The notes under the pieces: generated by a model
Databases searched by the model: none
Seen by the model: the letters and a program-made list of their open reading frames with translations, nothing else
What the model was told of the DNA's origin: nothing
Part shown: positions 29,081 through 35,949 of the stretch, piece after piece
Layout: each line of letters starts with the position of its first letter
Position numbering within the stretch: the stretch's first letter is position 1
Source: Desulfuromonas sp. KJ2020
GTDB lineage: Bacteria; Desulfobacterota; Desulfuromonadia; Desulfuromonadales; SZUA-540
Length of the DNA stretch: 64,000 nt
Direction of reading: 5' to 3'
Assembly (NCBI RefSeq): GCF_024197615.1
Contig: NZ_JAKUKE010000003.1
Span: forward strand, 153,187 to 217,186
Translations under genes and position numbers: made by a program

Positions 29081-29319
29081 AGCTGCAACAGATTCTCAAC
29101 TTGGTGCGGGACGAGGCCGAGCGTATCTCTGATTCTGGTGGGCTGACGATCGTTACGCCGGCCAGGGAGGCTGACGTGCGCAAGGCGGTATCGATCATGG
29201 CTCATCTGGCTTTGCGTGCTGCCAGCGCTCCTGTGGCGGATTTGGCGGCGCTGTCTGATGAGGCGGCCAGGATGGCCTCGGCTCGCTATCTCAAGAGACA
29301 TGGAGGGCATCATGGTTAG
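29077..29319 (+). CDS. Small phage protein
   Basis: 80 residues, helical, Ala-rich, ending in a His/Gly run (RHGGHHG). No domain recognised. Overlaps its neighbours by four and eight bases. Part of the chain of small early genes. Confidence 0.55.
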   Translation: MKLQQILNLVRDEAERISDSGGLTIVTPAREADVRKAVSIMAHLALRAASAPVADLAALSDEAARMASARYLKRHGGHHG

Positions 29320-29452
29320 GGCTCTGTTGGTTCTGCTGTTGGCTTTATTGGTGTATGGCCTGGTGGGTGGCATTGAGGCTGCTGATCACGCTGATGTCGA
29401 ATATCAGGCCTCGATGAGCTCTACCGAGGCGCGGGCCTGGGGGCTGAGATGA
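29312..29452 (+). CDS. Small membrane protein
   Basis: 46 residues from the ATG at 29312 after TGGAGG. One membrane segment, ALLVLLLALLVYGLVGGI, then a polar tail. Overlaps the next start (ATGA). It could be a small inner-membrane protein acting on host functions; no family recognised. Confidence 0.5.
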   Translation: MVRALLVLLLALLVYGLVGGIEAADHADVEYQASMSSTEARAWGLR

Positions 29453-29715
29453 TGCAGTTTAATTTTCCGCCGACTAAGTTTGCCGAAGAGAACAGCGGCT
29501 TTAGCCAGGTGTATCATGTGATCAGTGAGGCTTTTGAAGCCAAGGAGGCTCTGCTTGAGGGCCGCAACGATGACATGCTGGAGGAGCTTGCTGATCTGCA
29601 TCATAGCCTGGAGACGTTCTGGCGCATCCTCGGTAAGTCGTTGGGTGAGGATCACGTGGAGATGATCTTCGAGCGAGTCATTCTGAAGAACAGGAAGCGG
29701 GGGTATTACAAGTGA
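29449..29715 (+). CDS. MazG-like nucleotide pyrophosphohydrolase
   Basis: 88 residues with the all-alpha NTP pyrophosphohydrolase pattern: an EAFEAKEALLEG helix followed by MLEELADLHHSLETFWRI, supplying the acidic Mg2+ ligands (Glu-x-x-Glu and Glu-x-x-Asp). Phage MazG-like enzymes hydrolyse noncanonical NTPs or alarmones; the exact substrate is unknown. Located among early genes, consistent with nucleotide metabolism. Overlaps genes on both sides. Confidence 0.55.
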   Translation: MMQFNFPPTKFAEENSGFSQVYHVISEAFEAKEALLEGRNDDMLEELADLHHSLETFWRILGKSLGEDHVEMIFERVILKNRKRGYYK

Positions 29716-29927
29716 TCGAGGTCGAGTGCCGCACATGCCAGAGCGCCAGGCTTTGCCCTCAGCGCCTCAAGAGTGAACGTCACAGACTGGCTCTAATGGC
29801 TTTTGCCCACGGCACTGATCATGACGATTGCCCCCATTACTCCCCGCGCTGGCACCATGGCATTGAGGGTGTCCTTTCCTCCCCGTGCCCCTCCCTCCCA
29901 TCCGCAGCAAATGATAGGAGATCATAA
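29712..29927 (+). CDS. Small Cys/His protein
   Basis: 71 residues, GTG start in GTGA overlap with the MazG-like gene. Cys-x-x-Cys early (CRTCQSARLCPQR) and a later CPHY give four Cys plus several His, a possible zinc site. The end is Pro/Ser-rich. Function unknown, and the last 20 residues may not be under selection. Confidence 0.4.
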   Translation: MIEVECRTCQSARLCPQRLKSERHRLALMAFAHGTDHDDCPHYSPRWHHGIEGVLSSPCPSLPSAANDRRS

Positions 29928-29928
29928 G

Positions 29929-30546
29929 ATGGTCACCGTGAAACTGACAGGTATCGAGGCGGCTATGCGTGCCTATGACCCGGCCAGAGTGTCGCAGGCA
30001 GCGAAACTGGCCATCAACGAGACGGTCAAGAAGATCCACACCGATGCGATCTCTTCGATACGGAACGAGCAGGGTTACAACATCAAGGCGGCGGACCTGA
30101 GGAAGAAGGTGAAGATCACGGCGAGGGCTTCTGTTGCCAACCTTGCAGCCGTTGTCACTGCATCGGGCCGGCCTATCTCTTTGTCTTACTTCGGGGCAAC
30201 CCAGTATCGGGGCCGGACGGTGAAGACCAGGGGAGGCCAGAAGACTCTCAAGCGAAGAAGCAGCAAGAGTGGCGTGTACGTAACCATCAAGCGGGGAGAG
30301 AAAACCCATCTGACTGATGCATTCATAGCCCCAGTGAAAGCCACATACAAGAACGGCGATTTTGCTGGGTTTCATATCGGAGTCTTTAGGCGGATGGGAG
30401 ACAAAAGGTTAAAGATTGCCGAGAAGCGTGTGGTCACGATTGCCAGTATGTACGGCAACGCCCGGACCGAGCGGGCCATACGAAAAGCAATCGATGGGAG
30501 CTGGAACAAACGGTTTAATCATCACCTTTCGAGGTTGATCAAGTGA
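29929..30546 (+). CDS. Phage minor tail protein Z-like
   Basis: 205 residues from the ATG at 29929 (ribosome site ATAGGAG). The sequence MVTVKLTGIEAAMRAYDPAR, then AAKLAINETVKKIHTDAI and SIRNEQGYNIKAADLRKKVK, resembles the lambda Z tail-completion family (GPZ). In lambda-like phages Z sits between the head-tail joiner and tail protein U in the late operon; here it is in the early region, 21 kb from the tail genes, which is unusual. The family assignment is from memory of the pattern. Confidence 0.6.
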   Translation: MVTVKLTGIEAAMRAYDPARVSQAAKLAINETVKKIHTDAISSIRNEQGYNIKAADLRKKVKITARASVANLAAVVTASGRPISLSYFGATQYRGRTVKTRGGQKTLKRRSSKSGVYVTIKRGEKTHLTDAFIAPVKATYKNGDFAGFHIGVFRRMGDKRLKIAEKRVVTIASMYGNARTERAIRKAIDGSWNKRFNHHLSRLIK

Positions 30547-30668
30547 GCGCGGGTCCTTCCATGGACCAGGTGCCCTGCGGGTAGCAAGCGCCCGATAAGT
30601 GGGTCCATTTAAATTTTTGATTTTTGGCGGAAAAACGTAATTTCGCCTTAATTTTTAAGAGGTTTGCT

Positions 30669-31073
30669 GTGAGTGTGATATCTGCCGTGTTGACTGGGAT
30701 GACTCCCGAAATGGCTGTGGCCGAGCTGAGGCCGGAGCTGATTGACGATGAGGCCGCACGGCGCTGGGTAATGCGGTATCTGCACCCGACAGGTCTGTGG
30801 TGCCCCCGTTGCAGCTCCGACGATTTCAGCATGATCGTGACTGCTACCTGGTTCGATGGTGGCCGGGTCCAATGCAAGAGCTGCGGCAAGTGGTTCACGA
30901 ATCGTACAGGCACGCCCTTTGACGGGTGCGCCATCAGCTGGCGCGATCTCTACGCTCTCCTGCTGTTCAATGGCATCGGTTTCACTTTGGGTGAGATCGC
31001 CTCACGCCTCGACATCCACCCCGACACCGTTTCGCGCATGCTCAAGCGTATCCAGGAGCGCGCGAATGTCTGA
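30669..31073 (+). CDS. Zinc-ribbon and HTH protein (transposase-type zinc ribbon)
   Basis: 134 residues from GTG 30669, after AAGAGG. A four-Cys zinc ribbon (WCPRCSSDDF then CKSCGKWF) is followed by a segment like the IS1595 transposase zinc-ribbon domain (NRTGTPF..., ISWRDLYALLLFNG) and a C-terminal HTH, TLGEIASRLDIHPDTVSRML. There is no DDE catalytic domain, so it is not a complete transposase; probably a phage DNA-binding regulator made from such a domain. Overlaps the helicase gene start by 8 bases. Confidence 0.65.
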   Translation: MSVISAVLTGMTPEMAVAELRPELIDDEAARRWVMRYLHPTGLWCPRCSSDDFSMIVTATWFDGGRVQCKSCGKWFTNRTGTPFDGCAISWRDLYALLLFNGIGFTLGEIASRLDIHPDTVSRMLKRIQERANV

Positions 31074-32808
31074 ACTCGTCGACATCAAAGAGCAGATCGA
31101 GGCCCGCCGCAAGGCCGAGGCCGAGCAGCTGGGCGATCCGCCTCCGGAAAAGAAAAAAACGACCGGCGGGCCAGACGACCCTCGTTTCGTCATGCAGTGC
31201 CTCAACAACAACGAGCGGGGTGACGGTGTGCTCTTTGCTGCCCTGCATCGCGGCAGTTTCCTCTGTAACAAGTCGAAGAAAGAGAAGCCCTGGATGAAAT
31301 GGGGCGGTCATCACTGGCAATACGATCACCTCGACGAGGCGGTCAGAGCCGTTGAGGCCGTGGCCATGAAGTATCTGAGCCAGTCCGGGCTGATCTCCGA
31401 CGAGATCGCCAAGATCAAGGAAGAGGTGGAGACGCTCGAGCAAAAAGCCGACACTTGCAGCGCCGATGACGACAAAGCGGGGGAGAAATCCGCCAAGGCG
31501 CAGATTGAGCGCAAAAACGCAGAGATTGCCAGACTGGCCACCAAACGCAAAGCCCTCGACCGACGGGTGGATCGTCTTCGAACGGTTCGGGGCGCCGGCA
31601 ACTGCCTCACCTGGGCCCACTGCATCGAAGAACCCCTGGCCATCAAAGGGGATGAGGTCGACCTCAAGCCCTGGCTTCTGCCGTGCCCCAACGGCGTGGT
31701 CAACCTGCGCACCGGAAAACTCCAGCCAGGAGACCCCGAAGACTATCTCGTCAGGGCCGTATCGATTCCATTTCCAGAAGGAAAAGACGTCGAGCACTAC
31801 CTGGCCACCGGGGAAGGGTTCAAAGGCCAATTCTGGGAGAAGTTCATCCGCGAGATCCACGAGGATGACGAGCTCCGGATCGCCTTCGTCCATCGCCTGC
31901 TCGGGTATTGCATCACCGGCCTGCGCACCGAGCACTTCATCGCCTGCTTCCTGGGTGAAGGCGCCAACGGCAAAGGCACCATGTTCGAAACCTTGCACGA
32001 TGTGTTAGGCGAGATGGCCTGGTCGATCGAGCCCGAGCTGATCCTCGACCAGAAAAACGCCAAGAGCTCCGGCGGACCCAACGCCGACATCATGAGCCTA
32101 CAGGGTCGGCGCCTGGTCGTCGCCTCAGAGACCGAGCAGAACCGCCGAGTCAGCGCGGCAAAGGTCAAACGCCTGACCGGTGGCGATACCCTTACAGGCC
32201 GGGCCCCCCACGACAAGTACGAGATCAACTTCAAACCAACACACAAACTGGTGCTCTACACAAACCACCCGCCGAAGGGCCTGGCATCGGATTTCGCCAT
32301 GTTCCGCAGGCTGCTCTACATCTGGTACCCGCTGCGGTACGTCGACAATCCCGAACAGCACAAGGAGAAAGATCCCCAGAACGCCGCCATCTATCGCCAG
32401 AAAGATCCCGATCTGCCTTCCAAGCTCAAGGCAGAGGCGCCCTGGATACTCGCCTGGCTGGTTCGCGGCTGCCTGCTCTGGCAGAAAGAGGGGGGGCTCA
32501 ACCCGCCCGAGTCCATTCGGGCCGCTGCAGAAGCGATCCGCCGAGACGAAGACCACATCGAGCGCTTCATTGAAGCCATCTGTGAGCGGGTCCCACCGAA
32601 CCGATATATCAGCTTCAAGTCGTTCTACGACAACTTCCGCAAATGGTACGAGGAAAACGTCGACGACAACAAGAACAGCCGCTGGATACCGACCAAAAAA
32701 GGCGTAGCCGACCAGCTGCGCCGCAAAGGATACCAGCTGCCGCCGGCCAAAGAGACCAGCGGGCAGGTGCTGGTCTACGGATTGGACATCCCGGGAGTCC
32801 TTGTCTGA
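31066..32808 (+). CDS. P4/D5-family phage helicase-primase (SF3 ATPase)
   Basis: 580 residues from ATG 31066. The middle contains the D5_N region and the SF3 helicase with Walker A GEGANGKGT (297-305), then the acidic box region ADIMSLQGRRLVVASE, and the motif C region KLVLYTNHPP. N-terminal to this is a coiled-coil Lys/Glu-rich segment (about 95-165). Such proteins unwind the origin of P4-like and many temperate phages. No Toprim or AEP primase residues are evident, and a separate primase follows, so it is probably the initiator helicase. An iteron-rich region directly follows. Confidence 0.85.
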   Translation: MSELVDIKEQIEARRKAEAEQLGDPPPEKKKTTGGPDDPRFVMQCLNNNERGDGVLFAALHRGSFLCNKSKKEKPWMKWGGHHWQYDHLDEAVRAVEAVAMKYLSQSGLISDEIAKIKEEVETLEQKADTCSADDDKAGEKSAKAQIERKNAEIARLATKRKALDRRVDRLRTVRGAGNCLTWAHCIEEPLAIKGDEVDLKPWLLPCPNGVVNLRTGKLQPGDPEDYLVRAVSIPFPEGKDVEHYLATGEGFKGQFWEKFIREIHEDDELRIAFVHRLLGYCITGLRTEHFIACFLGEGANGKGTMFETLHDVLGEMAWSIEPELILDQKNAKSSGGPNADIMSLQGRRLVVASETEQNRRVSAAKVKRLTGGDTLTGRAPHDKYEINFKPTHKLVLYTNHPPKGLASDFAMFRRLLYIWYPLRYVDNPEQHKEKDPQNAAIYRQKDPDLPSKLKAEAPWILAWLVRGCLLWQKEGGLNPPESIRAAAEAIRRDEDHIERFIEAICERVPPNRYISFKSFYDNFRKWYEENVDDNKNSRWIPTKKGVADQLRRKGYQLPPAKETSGQVLVYGLDIPGVLV

Positions 32809-33168
32809 CGACATGACCATGTCGGACGGATGCAGCAGGGGACCGGGGTTATGACGACATGACAATCAAAAAAACGGCCTAAAAATGGTCATCATAGGTG
32901 CAACATGTTGAAAACAAACAACAAAAATACCGTTCATGACGATATGACGAAATTACCAGAAAAGACCCATCGCGCGCGTGCGCGCGTGCGTTAAACATAC
33001 CGGTTCTGGGCAACTGGAAATAAATAAAAATGTTTCAAACTTTCTAGGAATTTCATCATTTCATCATAAGTAAAACTTACTGCCAATAAAAACAGGCAGT
33101 TAAAACAATTATGACGATTTAAACCACTAAAACAAGATCATCATATCGTCATAACTTTCAGGGGCTTC
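32806..33168. other. Putative phage replication origin with iterons
   Basis: The 360-base gap between helicase and primase genes is AT-rich and contains repeated TGACGAYATGAY-type units: 32806-32817, 32852-32863, 32937-32948, a partial one at 33112-33118, and inverted copies at 33052-33066 (degenerate) and 33138-33151. The layout, an iteron array next to a P4-type helicase gene, resembles P4-like origins. A 21-base alternating purine-pyrimidine tract lies at 32971-32991. Nothing coding is apparent. Confidence 0.6.
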
Positions 33169-34575
33169 ATGAACATTCTCGATCTGGCATCAAAACACGG
33201 ACTTTCACCCAAGCGGTTCTCTTCGGCCAAAGGCGGAACCTTCGTTTCCCCTTGCCCGAAGTGCGGCGGGACTGACCGTTTCCAGATCTGGCCCGAAAAA
33301 GGCCCGCATGGAGAGTTCTGGTGCCGGAAGGGCGACTTCAGCGGCGATGCCATCACCTGGTTGAAAGAGATCGAAGGCCTCAGCTGCCCTGATGCCCACT
33401 CACAACTCGGCATCGACTGCACCTCCTCGACCTGCCCCGTGCTCGATAAATGCAAAAAAGGCGAGGGCAAATCCCAGCGCAGCGAAGACCGCCAAAGAGA
33501 AACACCGAAACAGACGGTGGCCGGGCCAGACTGGGCACCCTGCGAAGCTGACGCACCCGCCGACCTGTGGCGTCAGCAAGCCCAGCGCCTGGTCGACTGG
33601 GCGCATGAACGCCTGCTGGCCGACGAAAAAAGCCTGGCCTACCTCGCTGCCAGGGGCCTCGATCGCGCCGCGGTCGAAACCTTCAAGCTTGGCCTCATCC
33701 CCGACCTGCCCAAAGTCAACTACAGGCCGCGGGCCTCCTGGGGGCTGCCCGAACAGATCAGCGAGAGAACCCAAAAGCCCAAACGCCTCTGGATTGCCCC
33801 CGGGATACTCATCCCTTACTTCGATGCCGTTGGTGTTCACCGGATCCGCATCCGCCAATGGCAGGGCGATCCCCGCTACTACTGGCTGCCTGGGTCGGGA
33901 AACGACGTTGTTGTTCTTAACCCATCGGCCCAGGCCCACGTTGTTGTCGAATCCGATCTCGACGGGCTCCTGGTTGTCTATAAAGCCGGTGACCTCGTCG
34001 GGGCCGTCCCTTTGGGCACTTGTAGCGCCAAGCCCAAGCAGACCGCCGACGACTGCCTCCAAAAATCGCTCTCCATCCTGGTCGCTCTCGATGCCGATCA
34101 GGCCGGTGCGAACGCTTCGAAATGGTGGATAGACCACTTCACCCAAGCCGAGCGCTGGCCCGTACCCGCCGGCAAGGACCCGGGCGAATACTTCCAGGAC
34201 CACGGCGGCGATATCCGCGCCTGGGTGCTCGCCGGGCTGCCTCCGGCCTTCCACGTCACCAAGCCGGTGCCGGCCGTGCCCAAAGCTGAAGAGCCAGCCC
34301 CTCAGGTACCGGAACCCGAAAAACAGCCCGAGCTGCTCGTCAAGCTGACGAAGACCCGCGCAGGGCATGACATATACCTCTGCACCATCCACCCGGCCCC
34401 CCAGCATGTGATCGACCAGGCCGCAGCCGAAGACATCCCGCTTTTCACGGCGCCTGAAATAGCGCGGATGCGCGACTGCCTGCCTGAGATGGTCGACCAC
34501 GTTTTGAGCGTGAAGAGGGTTTTCCCTGGGGCTGTGGTGGAAGAGATCATTAACGAGAAGGAGAGAGAGAAATAA
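33169..34575 (+). CDS. Phage DNA primase (zinc-finger and Toprim)
   Basis: 468 residues. The N-terminal zinc finger has Cys29, Cys32 and Cys52 (CPKCGGTDRFQIW, FWCRKGDFSGD); the usual fourth Cys is Lys, so the site may use another ligand. A central DnaG-like part is followed by a Toprim-type core with VVESDLDGLLV and ILVALDADQAGA. The C-terminal 120 residues are Pro/Glu-rich and variable. Together with the SF3 helicase upstream it forms the phage replication pair around the putative origin. ATG follows CAGGGGC. Ends one base into the next start. Confidence 0.82.
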   Translation: MNILDLASKHGLSPKRFSSAKGGTFVSPCPKCGGTDRFQIWPEKGPHGEFWCRKGDFSGDAITWLKEIEGLSCPDAHSQLGIDCTSSTCPVLDKCKKGEGKSQRSEDRQRETPKQTVAGPDWAPCEADAPADLWRQQAQRLVDWAHERLLADEKSLAYLAARGLDRAAVETFKLGLIPDLPKVNYRPRASWGLPEQISERTQKPKRLWIAPGILIPYFDAVGVHRIRIRQWQGDPRYYWLPGSGNDVVVLNPSAQAHVVVESDLDGLLVVYKAGDLVGAVPLGTCSAKPKQTADDCLQKSLSILVALDADQAGANASKWWIDHFTQAERWPVPAGKDPGEYFQDHGGDIRAWVLAGLPPAFHVTKPVPAVPKAEEPAPQVPEPEKQPELLVKLTKTRAGHDIYLCTIHPAPQHVIDQAAAEDIPLFTAPEIARMRDCLPEMVDHVLSVKRVFPGAVVEEIINEKEREK

Positions 34576-35003
34576 TGGCAAGCGTAGCCGAAAGAAACTC
34601 CATCGCCGTCCTGGTCATGGTCGAGCTTGTTGCCGGCATGTTCCGCCGCAAGGCTTCGGACACCCTGGCCGTGCAGCTCGATCGCATCGACGCAGCGCTC
34701 GAACAGTGCTGGCCGCATTGGCAGGTGCTGAGTCATCGCGAAGTTGAGCGCATTTACCAGACCGTGCAGCAGTTCGATGAAACCACCTTCGGCGGCAAAG
34801 AACACAATCCGGCCTTGTTCACCTCCATGCTGATCGCCATGGTAGAAAGCGTCGGCTCCAAGGTCAAAGGATGCAAAGCCGATGTGATCGGGCAGCTGCA
34901 CAGGGCCGTCATGGCCGTGCATCGCTATTACGACCGAAGCCTGCGCCGATGGAGCGATTACCAGCTGGCCAGCCAATATCTCGAAGCGTGGGAGGTGCAG
35001 TGA
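34575..35003 (+). CDS. Uncharacterised phage protein
   Basis: 142 residues, mostly helical, with LDRIDAALEQCWPHWQVLSH and a C-terminal HRYYDRSLRRWSDYQL. I recognise no family. It overlaps the primase end (by one base) and the TSCPD gene start (TGATG), so it belongs to the replication operon. Confidence 0.65.
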   Translation: MASVAERNSIAVLVMVELVAGMFRRKASDTLAVQLDRIDAALEQCWPHWQVLSHREVERIYQTVQQFDETTFGGKEHNPALFTSMLIAMVESVGSKVKGCKADVIGQLHRAVMAVHRYYDRSLRRWSDYQLASQYLEAWEVQ

Positions 35004-35317
35004 TGACCAAATCAACACGCCCACACAGACTATCCGGATCAACCTACGAAATCGCCACCGGGTGCGGCCAAGTGTACGTCACCTGCAACGACCAGGACGG
35101 CCGGCTGTTCGAGGTATTCATCAAGCTCGGCAAGTCGGGCGGATGCGGATCCGCAACGATGGAAGGCCTGGGCCGAGTCCTTTCGGTAGGCCTGCGCAGC
35201 GGCACCAACCCGGCAGATATCGCCAAAACCCTGGCCGGCATCCAGTGCCACCGCTCCCAGTCGTGCCTGGACGCAGTGGCCGAGGCGATCAGAGAGCATG
35301 AAGGTACGAAGGGATAA
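35003..35317 (+). CDS. Stand-alone TSCPD-domain protein
   Basis: 104 residues from ATG 35003. The TSCPD domain is normally the C-terminal part of B12-dependent ribonucleotide reductases. Seen here: STYEIATGCGQVYVTCND, EVFIKLGKSGGCG and LGRVLSVGLRSGTNP, then IQCHRSQSC with a Cys pair. No reductase large domain is encoded nearby. In some phages a separate TSCPD protein may help or modulate the host class II enzyme; that is inference. Overlaps the previous stop. Confidence 0.75.
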   Translation: MTKSTRPHRLSGSTYEIATGCGQVYVTCNDQDGRLFEVFIKLGKSGGCGSATMEGLGRVLSVGLRSGTNPADIAKTLAGIQCHRSQSCLDAVAEAIREHEGTKG

Positions 35318-35329
35318 AGGAGAGAGGCT

Positions 35330-35926
35330 ATGGATATGAAAATTTTGGAAAGCTTTTGCAGTCAAGACAATGAAAAACACAAGCTTACTCAGCCATTCAG
35401 CATTGGTGAGTTTACTTACGCCACTGATGGAAGAGTCATGATCCGAGTGGTGAAAGAGGAATCGGTCGAAAGCATAGAAAACCCGGTCGATGTTACAAAA
35501 ATTCCATGGGATCATTCCGAACTGGATGATTGGCATCCTTTGCCTAACTACAACCTGGAAGATTTGCCCCAAGAAAAATGTAAGGAATGCAGAGGGCATC
35601 TGCGCACTTCTGAATGTCCAGAGTGTTCGGGTGATGGGTTTGTAGAGTTCGAAAATACATACAATTGCTATTCCGTTGATTGCCAAACCTGTGATGGATT
35701 TGGCGATGTTCCTGATCATGAAGGGGATATTTGTGAAGTCTGTTCCGGAACGGGCATCCACTTGAGAATTCCCATCGCTTGGGGCGCCAGTCACATCACC
35801 GTTCTTTACCTGGAGAAAATCAAAAAGCTTCCAAATGTGAAGATGAGCAAGTTTGGTGATGGGCTTGAGCCTTTCAGGTTCATTTTCGATGGCGGCGTAG
35901 GGCTGGTTATGCCCTATCGAGTTTGA
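35330..35926 (+). CDS. DnaJ-type zinc-finger phage protein
   Basis: 198 residues. The centre (about 83-145) contains four Cys-x-x-Cys-x-Gly-type repeats: CKECRGH, CPECSGDG, CQTCDGFG and CEVCSGTG, the pattern of the DnaJ zinc domain. There is no J domain (no HPD). Flanking parts are unrelated to known families (N-terminus TQPFSIGEFTYATDGRVMI). Lower GC content than its neighbours, so possibly a recent acquisition. Function unknown; may bind nucleic acid or a chaperone partner. Confidence 0.65.
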   Translation: MDMKILESFCSQDNEKHKLTQPFSIGEFTYATDGRVMIRVVKEESVESIENPVDVTKIPWDHSELDDWHPLPNYNLEDLPQEKCKECRGHLRTSECPECSGDGFVEFENTYNCYSVDCQTCDGFGDVPDHEGDICEVCSGTGIHLRIPIAWGASHITVLYLEKIKKLPNVKMSKFGDGLEPFRFIFDGGVGLVMPYRV

Positions 35927-35949
35927 TCCGGGAAAGGAGAGAGAACCCC

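Noticed and set aside
30669..31073. Zinc-ribbon protein as an IS1595-type transposase
   Set aside because: Only the zinc ribbon and an HTH are present; there is no DDE domain and no terminal inverted repeats, so it is not an insertion sequence.
32971..32991. CG/TG tract as a CRISPR or microsatellite
   Set aside because: It is a single short alternating tract without spacers; kept only as a possible Z-DNA element.
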